Shown here piece by piece: positions 1 to 9,331 of a stretch of 64,000 bases of DNA (positions are counted from its first letter, which is position 1; each line of letters begins with the position of its first letter). The notes beneath the pieces are model-generated. The model made no database searches. It was not told the origin of the DNA and saw nothing but the letters and a program-made list of their open reading frames with translations. The stretch covers positions 29,132 to 93,131 of the forward strand of contig LUUF01000076.1 in NCBI GenBank assembly GCA_001644045.1. The letters run 5' to 3'. Source of the DNA: Methylomonas methanica. Lineage in GTDB: Bacteria > Pseudomonadota > Gammaproteobacteria > Methylococcales > Methylomonadaceae. A program made the translations under genes and the position numbers.

Positions 1-46
1 GATTATCTATTACGCTGAATAGTCACAAAAAATCGAGAGACGTTAT

Positions 47-1201
47 ATGGCAATTACATTGAAGGAACGGCCGTTATTCATCATCGGCTCGGAGCGTTCC
101 GGCACCACGCTGTTGATGGCCATGCTGGGCAATCACCCGCGTATAGCCGTGCCGGAGGTGGCTTGGTATTACCCGCGCTTCCGGCCCTATTTGTTCAGTT
201 ACGGCGATCTGTCGCAAACCCAAAATTTACGCACCCTGGCCGATGAAATGGTGTTCGGACTAAAGACGCCGTTCTGGGACATGCCGGTTAATCCGGCGAC
301 TATCGTTGACGAGATTTTGGCCAGCGCGCCACAACCCAATTTCGCCGGCATCTATACCGCGATGTTCGAACGCTATGCCCGCTGGCAAAACAAGCCGCGC
401 TGGGGCGAAAAGACCCCGCACAATCTGTTTTACGTCGGGCAGATTCTCGAAGATTTCCCGAATGCGCAATTCGTGTTTCTGACCCGCGACGGCCGTGACG
501 CCAGCGCCGAATATCTGCGTTCCGCATTCGGCCCCACCAATATTTTCGCGGCGGCACGCACCTGGAAACTGTGCCAGAACGCGGTAAAACCCTGGCGGGA
601 AACACTCGACACCGGACAATGGCTGGACGTCGGCTACGAACAGTTGGCTCGCGACCCGCTTCCGGTATTGCGGACGGTATGCGCGTTTCTCGGCGAGGAA
701 TTTTCCCCGGCCTTGCTGGATTTTCATCGAGGCACCATCGCCCAGCGTCGCGGCCAGACCCGAGATCACGCCCCACTGGGTCAACCGGTCAGTACCCAAT
801 GGATAGGCCGCTATCGGCGCGAATTGAGTCTGGAAGAACAAGCCATTTTCGCCACCATCGCCGGCCAGGAGTTAACTGAAGCCGGCTACTCGGTAGACGT
901 CGAACCGGCCCAGATCGATGACAAGGAATTGAATCTGTACCTGGAACGCGACCAACGCACCCGCGCGGCCCTGCTTGGCGCGCCGGACGGCCATTTGGTA
1001 CACGAAAGCTACAACGACTGGCTGATCGACCAGCGCCTGGAACGCAAACGGCGCGGGTTTTGGTCGGACCAGGACGTACCCGCCGAATTTCCGCATGGCC
1101 ATCCCCAGGAAGAGGAAATCGCCGGCTATCGCGCGCAACGGCGTTGGAAAGAGCATTTCGGCGTGAAACGCGTGTATACCAGCCACGAAGTCGTATTGTA
1201 A
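47..1201 (+). CDS. Sulfotransferase family protein
   Basis: Predicted PAPS-dependent sulfotransferase of 384 residues that would move a sulfuryl group from PAPS to an unknown acceptor. The 5'-phosphosulfate-binding loop GSERSGTTLL lies at residues 14-23, and a 3'-phosphate-binding segment LTRDGRDASAEY begins near residue 145. There is no signal peptide, so it should be cytoplasmic. The start at 47 follows a GAGAG-like ribosome site. An ABC importer of the NitT/TauT class begins 9 bases downstream on the same strand, so the genes probably form one operon. A sulfur-related role for the cluster is inference only. The family is clear; the acceptor is not. Confidence 0.85.
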   Translation: MAITLKERPLFIIGSERSGTTLLMAMLGNHPRIAVPEVAWYYPRFRPYLFSYGDLSQTQNLRTLADEMVFGLKTPFWDMPVNPATIVDEILASAPQPNFAGIYTAMFERYARWQNKPRWGEKTPHNLFYVGQILEDFPNAQFVFLTRDGRDASAEYLRSAFGPTNIFAAARTWKLCQNAVKPWRETLDTGQWLDVGYEQLARDPLPVLRTVCAFLGEEFSPALLDFHRGTIAQRRGQTRDHAPLGQPVSTQWIGRYRRELSLEEQAIFATIAGQELTEAGYSVDVEPAQIDDKELNLYLERDQRTRAALLGAPDGHLVHESYNDWLIDQRLERKRRGFWSDQDVPAEFPHGHPQEEEIAGYRAQRRWKEHFGVKRVYTSHEVVL

Positions 1202-1210
1202 GGCGGGACG

Positions 1211-2061
1211 ATGTTGAACTCCGCCGCAAGCCAACCCAGTCCGGCGATAAACACTGCGCTTGCCGATAGCGTTCCGTCGCCACGTAGCGGCCGGGGGCGG
1301 ATTTCCCTGCGCGATGTGTCCATGGTGTTTCAAGGTTTGGAACGCGAGCATATCGCTCTGGATCGTGTTGATCTGGAATTGGAAGCCGGCGCGTTTACCG
1401 CGTTGCTCGGCCCTTCCGGCTGCGGCAAATCGACCTTGCTGAATATCATCTCCGGCATGCTCAAGCCGGCCACCGGCTCGGTAGTATCGATGGCGCGCCG
1501 GTCACGGAACCGACGCCGCTATGTAACGTGGTTTTTCAGCAGCATTCGCTGTTTCCCTGGCTTACCGCCTTGCAAAACGTGGCGTTCGGACCGCGCATGC
1601 TGGGCCTGCCGGAGCCAGAAAACATCGCGTTGGAATTATTGCGGATGGTCGGGCTGGAACGCTTCGCCAAGGCCTATCCGAAAGCACTGTCCGGCGGCAT
1701 GCAACAGCGGGTGGCAATTGCCCGCGCCTTGGCAACAAAGCCGATCCTGCTGTTGATGGACGAACCTTTCGGCGCGCTGGATGCGCAAACCCGTAGCGTG
1801 ATGCAGGAAGAACTGCTGAAAATCTGGGACCGCTTCGGCACCAGCGTGGTGTTCATCACGCACGATGTCGACGAGGCAATCTATCTCGCCGACCGGGTGA
1901 TTGTGATGCGTACCGAACCGGGCGGCGTCAAGGCCGACATCGCCATCGATCTGCCACGTCCGCGCACCCCGGAAACTTTAAGCTCGCCCGGATTCGAACG
2001 CCTACGCAAAACCATCCACCGCGCGGTCAGGGAAGAAAGCCTGAAAGTGTTTAACCGCTGA
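1211..2061 (+). pseudogene. NitT/TauT-type ABC transporter ATPase, frameshifted
   Basis: ATP-binding subunit of a nitrate/sulfonate/taurine-type importer (SsuB/TauB family), split over two frames. The first frame holds the Walker A loop [11 protein letters not shown]. The second holds the Q-loop ([11 protein letters not shown]), signature LSGGMQQR, Walker [14 protein letters not shown] and the switch histidine in FITHDVDEA. The frame changes at about 1484-1486: one missing base there would join GSVV to IDGAPVTEP and restore a protein of about 283 residues. Every motif is intact, so this is either a recent mutation or a sequence error. Permease and binding-protein genes follow directly and are intact. 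Confidence 0.85.
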
Positions 2062-2065
2062 GGTA

Positions 2066-2887
2066 ATGATGCCGACAATCGATTCCAGCACCGCGTTGCA
2101 CCAAGGTCGTCATAAAGTGGGAAGACTGCTCGCCGCCCTGGGTTGGTCGCTGGTTAGTTATGGCTTGTTCCTGCTGGTCTGGCTGCTTGCTGCCAAAATA
2201 GTCGGCAATCCGGTATTGCTGCCGGATTTGACCACGGTATTGGCTAGCCTCTGGCAGCTAATCGAAGACAATAGCCTGGCGCGAGACATCCTAGCCAGCC
2301 TGGAACGCGTGCTGATCGGCTTTTTCTTGGCCGTGATTTTAGCGGTGCCTCTGGCTCTGACTATGTCTTATTTCACCACCTTGCAACGCTTGCTGCTGCC
2401 CATCGTCACGCTGCTGCGGCCGATTCCGCCCATCGCTTGGATTCCGCTGGCGATTTTATGGTTTGGCATCAAGAACGGTTCCAGCTTTTTTATCACCGCG
2501 CTGGCGGCGTTTTTTCCGATTTTCCTGAACGCCTTTGCCGGCGGCCTCGGCGTCGAGCCGCATTACATCCATGCCGCCCGTTTCATGGGCGCGGGCAAAG
2601 TTGATTTATTGCTGCGGGTTTTCCTGCCGGCCGCCTTCCCGCAGATCTGGACCGGCTTGAAGATCGGCCTGGGCCAATCCTGGATGGCCGTGGTGACCGC
2701 CGAACTGGTCGCCGCCCAGTCCGGCTTGGGTTACATGATTCAAATTCATCGCATCAATCTCGACACCGGCTCCGTGCTGGTGGGCATGGTCACCATCGGC
2801 GTGTTGGGATCATTGATGAATTTCGCGTTGGTCCGCATCGAGCGGATCGTCTTGCCCTGGCAGGCTAATCACCCACACAAAACCTGA
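2066..2887 (+). CDS. ABC transporter permease, NitT/TauT family
   Basis: Inner-membrane permease of 273 residues in the SsuC/TauC/NrtB family. Several hydrophobic segments are visible, the first around residues 24-45. The cytoplasmic EAA-type loop that docks on the ATPase is seen as HAARFMGAGKVDLLLRVFLP in the C-terminal half. It begins 4 bases after the ATPase gene and ends 3 bases before the substrate-binding protein gene, so the three are co-transcribed. Substrate cannot be read from the sequence. Taurine, alkanesulfonate, nitrate or thiamine-precursor transport are all possible for this family. Confidence 0.9.
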   Translation: MMPTIDSSTALHQGRHKVGRLLAALGWSLVSYGLFLLVWLLAAKIVGNPVLLPDLTTVLASLWQLIEDNSLARDILASLERVLIGFFLAVILAVPLALTMSYFTTLQRLLLPIVTLLRPIPPIAWIPLAILWFGIKNGSSFFITALAAFFPIFLNAFAGGLGVEPHYIHAARFMGAGKVDLLLRVFLPAAFPQIWTGLKIGLGQSWMAVVTAELVAAQSGLGYMIQIHRINLDTGSVLVGMVTIGVLGSLMNFALVRIERIVLPWQANHPHKT

Positions 2888-2890
2888 ATC

Positions 2891-3823
2891 ATGTCTTTTT
2901 ATACGCTGCGTATGCTTTCCGCTTTGCTGCTGTTCACGGCGTCCTTTGGCGCAACGGCCCAGGATGCTGTCAAGATCAGAATTGGCTATCCATCCGGCAT
3001 GAACGGTGTTTATCCGGTGGTGATGGAAATGGCCGGTATCGCCATTAAGCACGGTCTGGATGCCGAATTTCAAGTGTTTCAGAACGGTCCGCCGATGATG
3101 GAAGCGCTGGCGGCCGGCCAGCTCGATGCGGTGGTGAGCAGTCCGTTACCGATCGCCACCTTCCTGGATAAGCAGCCCAATAAAGCCGTGGTAGTCGGCC
3201 AGCTTGGCTACTCCAGCCATTCTCTGCTGTTGCCGGCGGCTAGCAATGCCAAAACCTTCCAGGACTTGAAAGGCAAGAAAATCGCGGCGTCCTTCGGCTC
3301 CGACTCCTATGCTGACCTGTTGCTCGCGCTCCGGCAAAACGGCCTGAAGCCAGACGAAGTGGAACTGATCAACACCCCGCCCGCCGAGCTGCCGGGGCTG
3401 GTCGCCCAGGGACAGGTCGATGCGGCAGTGATCCGAGAACCGCAGGCGACTCGGGTCAAAGAACAATTCGGCGCACGCTCGATTCAGCGTTGGCCGTTTC
3501 CTTTTCTGACCGTTTTGCACAGCGAGTTTTTGCAAAAACAGCCGAATGCCCGCGAGCGTTATCTGGCGGCGCTGTGGGAATCGGTGGTTTATACGGCGCA
3601 AAACCCCGAGCAAGCCAGCCTTTGGTTTGCCGAGAAATTGCGTATCGACGCTAAATTCGTCCGGCAAACGTCTAACGAAGATCCGGCCTTTATCAAAGCC
3701 GAACAGGCAAATGCTGAACTTCTGGCTTTGACACCGGAACTGCGCCAGTTCTATCAGGCGCGCTGGCGGCAATTTCACGAGTTGGGTTTGATAAAGCAGG
3801 CCCAAGACTTTCCCGGTCAATAG
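2891..3823 (+). CDS. ABC transporter substrate-binding protein, NitT/TauT family
   Basis: Periplasmic ligand-binding protein of 310 residues. A signal peptide ends near ATAQ at residue 24, and the mature part opens with IRIGYPSGMNGVYPVV, typical of the SsuA/TauA/NMT1-like fold. Later segments such as LKGKKIAASFGSDSY and AAVIREPQA match the second-lobe pattern of this family. It completes an importer with the two genes upstream. An in-frame ATG at 2912 would also give a signal peptide. The ligand is unknown. The adjacent sulfotransferase makes a sulfur compound worth considering, as inference. Confidence 0.87.
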   Translation: MSFYTLRMLSALLLFTASFGATAQDAVKIRIGYPSGMNGVYPVVMEMAGIAIKHGLDAEFQVFQNGPPMMEALAAGQLDAVVSSPLPIATFLDKQPNKAVVVGQLGYSSHSLLLPAASNAKTFQDLKGKKIAASFGSDSYADLLLALRQNGLKPDEVELINTPPAELPGLVAQGQVDAAVIREPQATRVKEQFGARSIQRWPFPFLTVLHSEFLQKQPNARERYLAALWESVVYTAQNPEQASLWFAEKLRIDAKFVRQTSNEDPAFIKAEQANAELLALTPELRQFYQARWRQFHELGLIKQAQDFPGQ

Positions 3824-3861
3824 CGTTTCAACCCACTTTACCCACGGATACCCGACTGACC

Positions 3862-4836
3862 ATGACCGATATTTTTTCCGACAACCCCAGTCTTGCCGCG
3901 CTGTTGCCGCGCCTTACCAGCACAGATGCCACGGTACGCAGGCTTGCCTTGATCGAATTGGCCGATGCGGAGGACGAAAGTCAATTACCCTGGCTGATCC
4001 AGGCCACCAACGATCAGGAAGCGGAAGTGCGCGCCGAAGCAGCGGCGCTGCTGGCAGGCTGGGAAGAGGCCCCGGTGATTACCGCGTTGGCCGACTTGCT
4101 GCTCGACGCCGATGAAGCGGTGCGCGCCGCCGCCGCGCAAAGCCTGTCGGGCATAAAGACCCGCGCGGCCGGTTTGCAGTTGCTACCTTGGCTGGATCAT
4201 GACGACGCCTTCGTTCGTGCCGCCGCATTGCGGGCGTTGCGCGAGTTGCGTTTGACTGAAGCGGCATTGCTGGCCTTGTCCGCGCTTGCCGACGGCGATG
4301 CCTCGGTGCGGCGCGAGGCGGTGGGCGTATTGGGGTGGTTGAAGTTCATTCAGGCGCTGCCGAAACTGGCGGACCTGGCCGAGCGGGACTCGGACATCGA
4401 TGTAAGACGCGCCGCAACCGGCGCACTGGGTATGGCCACCGATCAAACCGTACTCCCGGCCCTGCTAGCAGCCTTACGAGATGCCTTTTGGGTGGTACGA
4501 GAAGAAGCGGCCACGACTTTGGGCAAACTGAAATTCACCGACGCCATGCCGGAACTGATTAACGCATTAAACGACGACTATTGGCAGGTACGCCTGCGCG
4601 CGGCCCGCGCCCTGGGCCGCATCGGTCATGCTGATGCGTTGCCGGCATTGATAGAGACATTGACGCATCCGGTCAGCAATCTGCGCAAGGAAGCAGCGAT
4701 TGCGCTTGGTGAAATCGGCGCCGATGCCGCGATACCAGCACTCACCGCCGCCGAAGGCGATCCCGACCCTGAGGTCAGGAAACTAGCGCGCATAGCGCTG
4801 ACGCGTATCGATACCTTACTTGCTACCAAGATGTAG
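3862..4836 (+). CDS. HEAT-repeat protein
   Basis: A 324-residue protein built almost wholly of HEAT/PBS-lyase-like helical repeats of about 31 residues. Repeating patterns such as ALRDAFWVVREEAATTLGKL and ALNDDYWQVRLRAARALGRI show A/L/R positions in register. Such solenoids bind other proteins or act as scaffolds; no catalytic residues are seen, and there is no signal peptide. It lies 38 bases after the binding-protein gene on the same strand and is probably in that operon. Its partner could be the transporter or the sulfotransferase, but this is a guess. The next gene is convergent; the 212 bases between show nothing notable. Confidence 0.85.
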   Translation: MTDIFSDNPSLAALLPRLTSTDATVRRLALIELADAEDESQLPWLIQATNDQEAEVRAEAAALLAGWEEAPVITALADLLLDADEAVRAAAAQSLSGIKTRAAGLQLLPWLDHDDAFVRAAALRALRELRLTEAALLALSALADGDASVRREAVGVLGWLKFIQALPKLADLAERDSDIDVRRAATGALGMATDQTVLPALLAALRDAFWVVREEAATTLGKLKFTDAMPELINALNDDYWQVRLRAARALGRIGHADALPALIETLTHPVSNLRKEAAIALGEIGADAAIPALTAAEGDPDPEVRKLARIALTRIDTLLATKM

Positions 4837-5048
4837 GGCATACGTTGGGACGCAGGCAAGAAACGAAACTTTGTGGGCGAATCGTTTGGAGCAGCTGTCA
4901 TCACCAAAATCTGGTTGAGACCAAAATCTGCATCTCGGAGAGTGTGACATGACGCGAAAGGCTTGGACATGCCGATGGCATTAAAGGTGGTCATCTACCC
5001 CGCGCCAATTTTCGAACTGCCGGTTTATGTTTCCCTCATCGGTACTGT

Positions 5049-8000
5049 CTACCGGCTGCTCCCCAAAATCGCATAACAGACAGGCGTCAGGATCAGGCTG
5101 GCGGCCATGCCGATTAGCAGGCCGGCCGATAGCGACAAGGTCATCGGAATCAAGAATTGCGCTTGCGGGCTGGTTTCGAGTAGTGTCGGCAGGAAGCCGG
5201 CAAAGTTGGTCAGAAAGGCCAGTAGAATGGGGCGAAAGCGGGAAGTGCAGGCGGCGCTGATCAGGGTTTCCACCGGCGTATCGTCGTCGCCATGTTGGCG
5301 AATGTAATCCAGCAGCACCAGGCTGTCGTTGACCACCACGCCGCTGGCGGCGATCATGCCGACCAGCGACTCCATCGACAAGGGCAGGCCGGCGGCCCAA
5401 TGTGCCAGCACCGCGCCGCTCCAGGCCACCGGCGCGGCCAATAGAAAGATCAGCGGTTTGCTGTAGGACTTGAATGGCACCGCGATCAAGGCGTAGATCA
5501 CCAGCAGCGCGATCAAGGTGTTTTTGCCGAAGGCGGCCAACATAGCTTCCTGTTCCTGGCGCCGCTGGCCGATTTGCACATTCAAGCCCGGGAATGCCTG
5601 TTCCAGGCGCGGCAAGGCGCCGCCTTCCAGCGCGGCATAAATCCCGTTGACATCGGCCTGAGTCGGATCGACGCGGGCCTGCACTTTCAACACCCGTTGC
5701 CGGTCTTCGCGATTCAGCCGGGAATAGCCTTGCACCAGCTTGATTTCGGCCAGATCGTTCAAGGGTACGCTGCTGCCATTGGGTAAACGCACCGGCTGGG
5801 CCTTTAGCGCATCCAAGGATTGCCGCTGTTCCAGCGGGTAACGCACCATCACTTTTACTTCGCGCCGGCCGCGCAGGAAACGATGCACTTCCTCGCCGTA
5901 ATAGCCTTGGCGGACTTGCTCGGCCAGCTGCTCTAAGCGTAAACCCAGCCGCTCGGCCTCCGGCTTCAGCGCCAGACGCACTTCCGATTTACCTGGTTCC
6001 GACGAGTCGATCACATCGTAAACGCCGGCAAATTCGTTCAGCAGCGCTTTGAGCTGTTCGGCGGCGGGTGGCAGCACATTAGGATTGCCGGCGCTTAGCA
6101 TCAGCTCGATGTCGTAAGGCACGTCGCCTTCCTTGTAGATAAAATCGATTTTGCCGCGGCCGATGTCGCCGATCCGTTGCCGCCAATCGCGGATGAATTC
6201 TTCTACTCTCAAGCGCCGGCGACCCTCGGCCGAGAACTCCAGCCAGATACCGGCGCCATGCTCCCAAATAATGGTTTCCACGCCGATGATAACACTTTGG
6301 TTGTTGGCATGAGCGGCTTGCACACTGTTAATACGTGCCTGATCCATACCGTCCAGTTCGTCGCGCAAAGCAAATAAGGCTTTTTCCACCTGGGTCGCCA
6401 GTGCCTGAGTCTCGCTGTAAGGCGCGCTCTGCGGCAACTGCATCGATACCCAAAAACTGTCCTTGGTGACATCCGGATTAATCGATTGCCGCACCCGGTC
6501 GCTAAGGACCAGCGCAACGCAAATTGCCAGCAGCGCGATGAACAAGGCCACGGTCAAATAGCGCCAGGCCAGTGCAGTTTTCAGCAGCGGCCGATAAATA
6601 CGCGCGACGAAACGATCCAATCCTCGATTCATCCGCTCGCGCAAGCGCTGTATATAGCCGGGTTTGACCTCGGTGTCGATGTCGCCGACCAGATGCGACG
6701 GCAGAATCAACAGCGCCTCGACCAGCGAGAACACCAGTGTCAATATCATCACCAGGCAAATCGGCCGCATCATCTGCCCCGCCCAACCTGGCAGAAACAA
6801 GCCTGGTAAAAACGCTACTAGTACGATCAATACCGACAAGCTGACCGGCAGGGCCACTTCCCGCACGCCGCTAATCGTAGCTTGCAGCGGCGATTGCTGG
6901 CCTTTGATCTGCCGGCTATGCACGCTTTCGCCGATGATGATCGCGTCGTCCACCAAGATGCCCATCGCCAACAGAAAACCGAACAAGGACAGCATGTTCA
7001 AGGAAATATCCAGCGCCGGCATCAGCCAGAACGCGCCTAGCACCGAGGTAAAGATGCCGACGCCGGCCCACAGCGCCACCCGCAACCGCAGGAACAAGGT
7101 CAGCACCAGGCAGACCAGCACGAAACCGCTCAAACCGTCTTCCAGCAAGGTGCCGATGCGCTCGTCATAGGCTTGCGAATCGTCCCACCAGGTAATCAGA
7201 CGCAGGCCTTCCGGCAATTGCGCACGCATCTCTTCGACATACGCCTTCACCCGCCTAGCCACCGCCACGCTGTCCTGTTCGGCGTGGATTTCCCAACCCT
7301 GCGCGGTTTGGCCGTTGTGATGCCAGGCCCACAGCCGCTCTTCCAAACCGTCCTTGATGGTGGCGATCTGCTCCAAGCGCACCCGATTGCCGTCCGGCAA
7401 AGTCTTGACGATCAACGCGCCGACCGCGTCGGCGTCGCGGGCCCGGCCGCTGACGCGCAGCAACAGCTCGCCGTCGGGGTTTTTGATCAGGCCGCCCGGC
7501 AGATCGACCGAAGCCTTGCGCACCGCTTGCGCCAACTCATCCAGCGTCAGTTGGTATTTACGTAATTGTTGCGGCGACACTTCGATGTCGATTTCGTAGA
7601 CCAGCTCGCCGTAATTGCGGGCTCTACTCACACCGGGTATCGCCGCCAATTGTTCCTGTATCCGGTCGCCATAGCGTTGCAGGGTGGCCGCATCGGTGGC
7701 GCCGTGTAAAGCCAGCCAAATCACGCCATCGTCGTCCTCGCGGTCGGCCGGCAGCACCTGGATTTTTTCCAACTGTTTCGGCAGGCGTGGAATGGCTTGC
7801 ACCCGGCTTTGCAGCGTCGCCATCAATTGGTTGCGGTCATAATCAGGCAGAATTTCCACGCCGATCTGGCAGTTATCGCCTCGGATCTCGCCATGCAGAT
7901 GCTTCACGCCCGGCACATCGTGGATGGCTTCCTCGATCGGCACGCACACCGATTCCTCGACTTCCGTCGGTCCGGCGCCTGGAAATACGGCTTCGATGTG

Positions 8001-8156
8001 AATTTTATTGGGGCTGAAACGCGGAAAGACTTCCTTATCGACACCGAGAACGCCCAGCACGCCGCCGGTTATAATCAACAGCATCAACAAATTGGCCGCG
8101 ACCGGATTGCCGGCAAACCAGGCCAACAGGCCTAAACGCTGGTTGGCAGGCATCAT
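5049..8156 (-). CDS. RND efflux pump inner-membrane transporter
   Basis: A 1035-residue proton-driven pump of the AcrB/MexB-like RND superfamily. It has an N-terminal membrane helix (AANLLMLLIITGG), a large periplasmic loop, and a central membrane block with the proton-relay aspartates in GILVDDAIIIGES. A second half repeats the layout. It should trade protons for export of drugs, dyes or other toxic compounds; no substrate can be named. Its start overlaps the end of the membrane-fusion gene by 4 bases (ATGA), so the two are translationally coupled. The order of expression is outer-membrane factor, fusion protein, pump. Confidence 0.93.
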   Translation of the reverse strand: MMPANQRLGLLAWFAGNPVAANLLMLLIITGGVLGVLGVDKEVFPRFSPNKIHIEAVFPGAGPTEVEESVCVPIEEAIHDVPGVKHLHGEIRGDNCQIGVEILPDYDRNQLMATLQSRVQAIPRLPKQLEKIQVLPADREDDDGVIWLALHGATDAATLQRYGDRIQEQLAAIPGVSRARNYGELVYEIDIEVSPQQLRKYQLTLDELAQAVRKASVDLPGGLIKNPDGELLLRVSGRARDADAVGALIVKTLPDGNRVRLEQIATIKDGLEERLWAWHHNGQTAQGWEIHAEQDSVAVARRVKAYVEEMRAQLPEGLRLITWWDDSQAYDERIGTLLEDGLSGFVLVCLVLTLFLRLRVALWAGVGIFTSVLGAFWLMPALDISLNMLSLFGFLLAMGILVDDAIIIGESVHSRQIKGQQSPLQATISGVREVALPVSLSVLIVLVAFLPGLFLPGWAGQMMRPICLVMILTLVFSLVEALLILPSHLVGDIDTEVKPGYIQRLRERMNRGLDRFVARIYRPLLKTALAWRYLTVALFIALLAICVALVLSDRVRQSINPDVTKDSFWVSMQLPQSAPYSETQALATQVEKALFALRDELDGMDQARINSVQAAHANNQSVIIGVETIIWEHGAGIWLEFSAEGRRRLRVEEFIRDWRQRIGDIGRGKIDFIYKEGDVPYDIELMLSAGNPNVLPPAAEQLKALLNEFAGVYDVIDSSEPGKSEVRLALKPEAERLGLRLEQLAEQVRQGYYGEEVHRFLRGRREVKVMVRYPLEQRQSLDALKAQPVRLPNGSSVPLNDLAEIKLVQGYSRLNREDRQRVLKVQARVDPTQADVNGIYAALEGGALPRLEQAFPGLNVQIGQRRQEQEAMLAAFGKNTLIALLVIYALIAVPFKSYSKPLIFLLAAPVAWSGAVLAHWAAGLPLSMESLVGMIAASGVVVNDSLVLLDYIRQHGDDDTPVETLISAACTSRFRPILLAFLTNFAGFLPTLLETSPQAQFLIPMTLSLSAGLLIGMAASLILTPVCYAILGSSR

Positions 8157-9331
8157 TGAGCGAGTTCGCGTGGTGCTTCGACCGCGTTGACCTGCATGCC
8201 CGCTACCGGCACCGGCATTTCCGACACCACCACGCGGTCGCCTGGATTTAGTCCGGCTTTGATAACGATGCGCTCGGCTTCCTGGCGCAGCACTTCTAGC
8301 TGACGGATTTCCAAGCGCTGCTCGGCATTGACTAGTTTGGCTTGTTGCAAGCTGCTCAGCGCGGTGCGTGGCAAGATAAACAGGCCGTCGCGGCGTACGC
8401 CTTCGATCTCGGCTTGCACGAACAAGCCGCTCAGCAAAGGCTGGCTATCCGGGGTTTCCCGGAACGGCTCGGCAATTTGGGCGACCAGATACAGCTGACC
8501 GCTGTTATCGTCCAATGCCGCTTCGCTACGGACGATGCGGCCTTGCCAGCTTTGCGGCTTGCCGGCCAGTTCCGCGCGCAAGGTCACCGCCGGCCAGCGG
8601 CCGGTTTTGCCGTTTTGCCCCAAGGGCAGTTCCAGAAAAGCCAGTTTTTCCGTGCCTATCGGCAGACGGATTTCGGCGACGTCGCTGGCGTAAATCCGCG
8701 CCACCACCGCGCCGGACGGGATGTATTGTCCCAAGCCGGCTTGCTTGTTGAGCACCCGGCCGGCAAACGGTGCCCGCAATTCGCAGCGGCTGCGATTGAG
8801 TTTGGCCTTGGCCAGGTCGGCTTCGGCGGCCTTGAGCTTGGCCTGCGCCTCGGCCAATTGCGGCTTGTGTAGCGCCAGCGGACTCGGTTCGCCTTCGCCC
8901 AATGCTTGCCATTCGCTCTGCGCCTGCTCGACTTGGGCCTGTTCATTGATCAGTACCCGCTGGGCCTCGGCCAACTGCGCCTCGGCCGTGACGATGGCGT
9001 AATCGTAATCTCGCGGGTCTATGGTCAGCAGCAATTCGTTGGCGGCAAAGAAACCGCCGGCGGCCATGGCCGGATGTACCTGCGCCACTTTGCCGCCGAC
9101 TTCGCTGACTAAATCGATGGTCTCCCGCGGCGCCACTACGCCTTGCGACATCACGTTTAGTCGTAGACTTTGTGGTTCGGCGCGCACGACATTGACGTTG
9201 GGAATAGCCGGTTCGGCGCTTTGCTGAACGGTTTGCGGCTTGGTGGCGATAATCGCCCAGGCCGCGCCGGCCGCCGCCAGCAAGACCAGAATCGGTAACA
9301 GGATTTTCAAATTGAGTGCTTGCGGCTTCAA
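8153..9331 (-). CDS. RND efflux periplasmic adaptor (HlyD/MFP family)
   Basis: Membrane-fusion subunit of 392 residues. One N-terminal membrane anchor or signal (ILLPILVLLAAAGAAWAII) is followed by a lipoyl-like half, a long alpha-hairpin rich in A, E and Q (residues about 115-175), the second lipoyl half with CELRAPFAGRVLN, and beta-barrel and membrane-proximal domains. It bridges the inner-membrane pump and the outer-membrane channel. Its start codon overlaps the end of the outer-membrane gene by 4 bases, so all three genes of this operon are coupled. Confidence 0.92.
   Translation of the reverse strand: MKPQALNLKILLPILVLLAAAGAAWAIIATKPQTVQQSAEPAIPNVNVVRAEPQSLRLNVMSQGVVAPRETIDLVSEVGGKVAQVHPAMAAGGFFAANELLLTIDPRDYDYAIVTAEAQLAEAQRVLINEQAQVEQAQSEWQALGEGEPSPLALHKPQLAEAQAKLKAAEADLAKAKLNRSRCELRAPFAGRVLNKQAGLGQYIPSGAVVARIYASDVAEIRLPIGTEKLAFLELPLGQNGKTGRWPAVTLRAELAGKPQSWQGRIVRSEAALDDNSGQLYLVAQIAEPFRETPDSQPLLSGLFVQAEIEGVRRDGLFILPRTALSSLQQAKLVNAEQRLEIRQLEVLRQEAERIVIKAGLNPGDRVVVSEMPVPVAGMQVNAVEAPRELAQ

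Noticed and set aside
4837..5048. Search for a terminator or small gene between the convergent HEAT and RND genes
   Set aside because: No stable hairpin with a T tract and no convincing frame were found.
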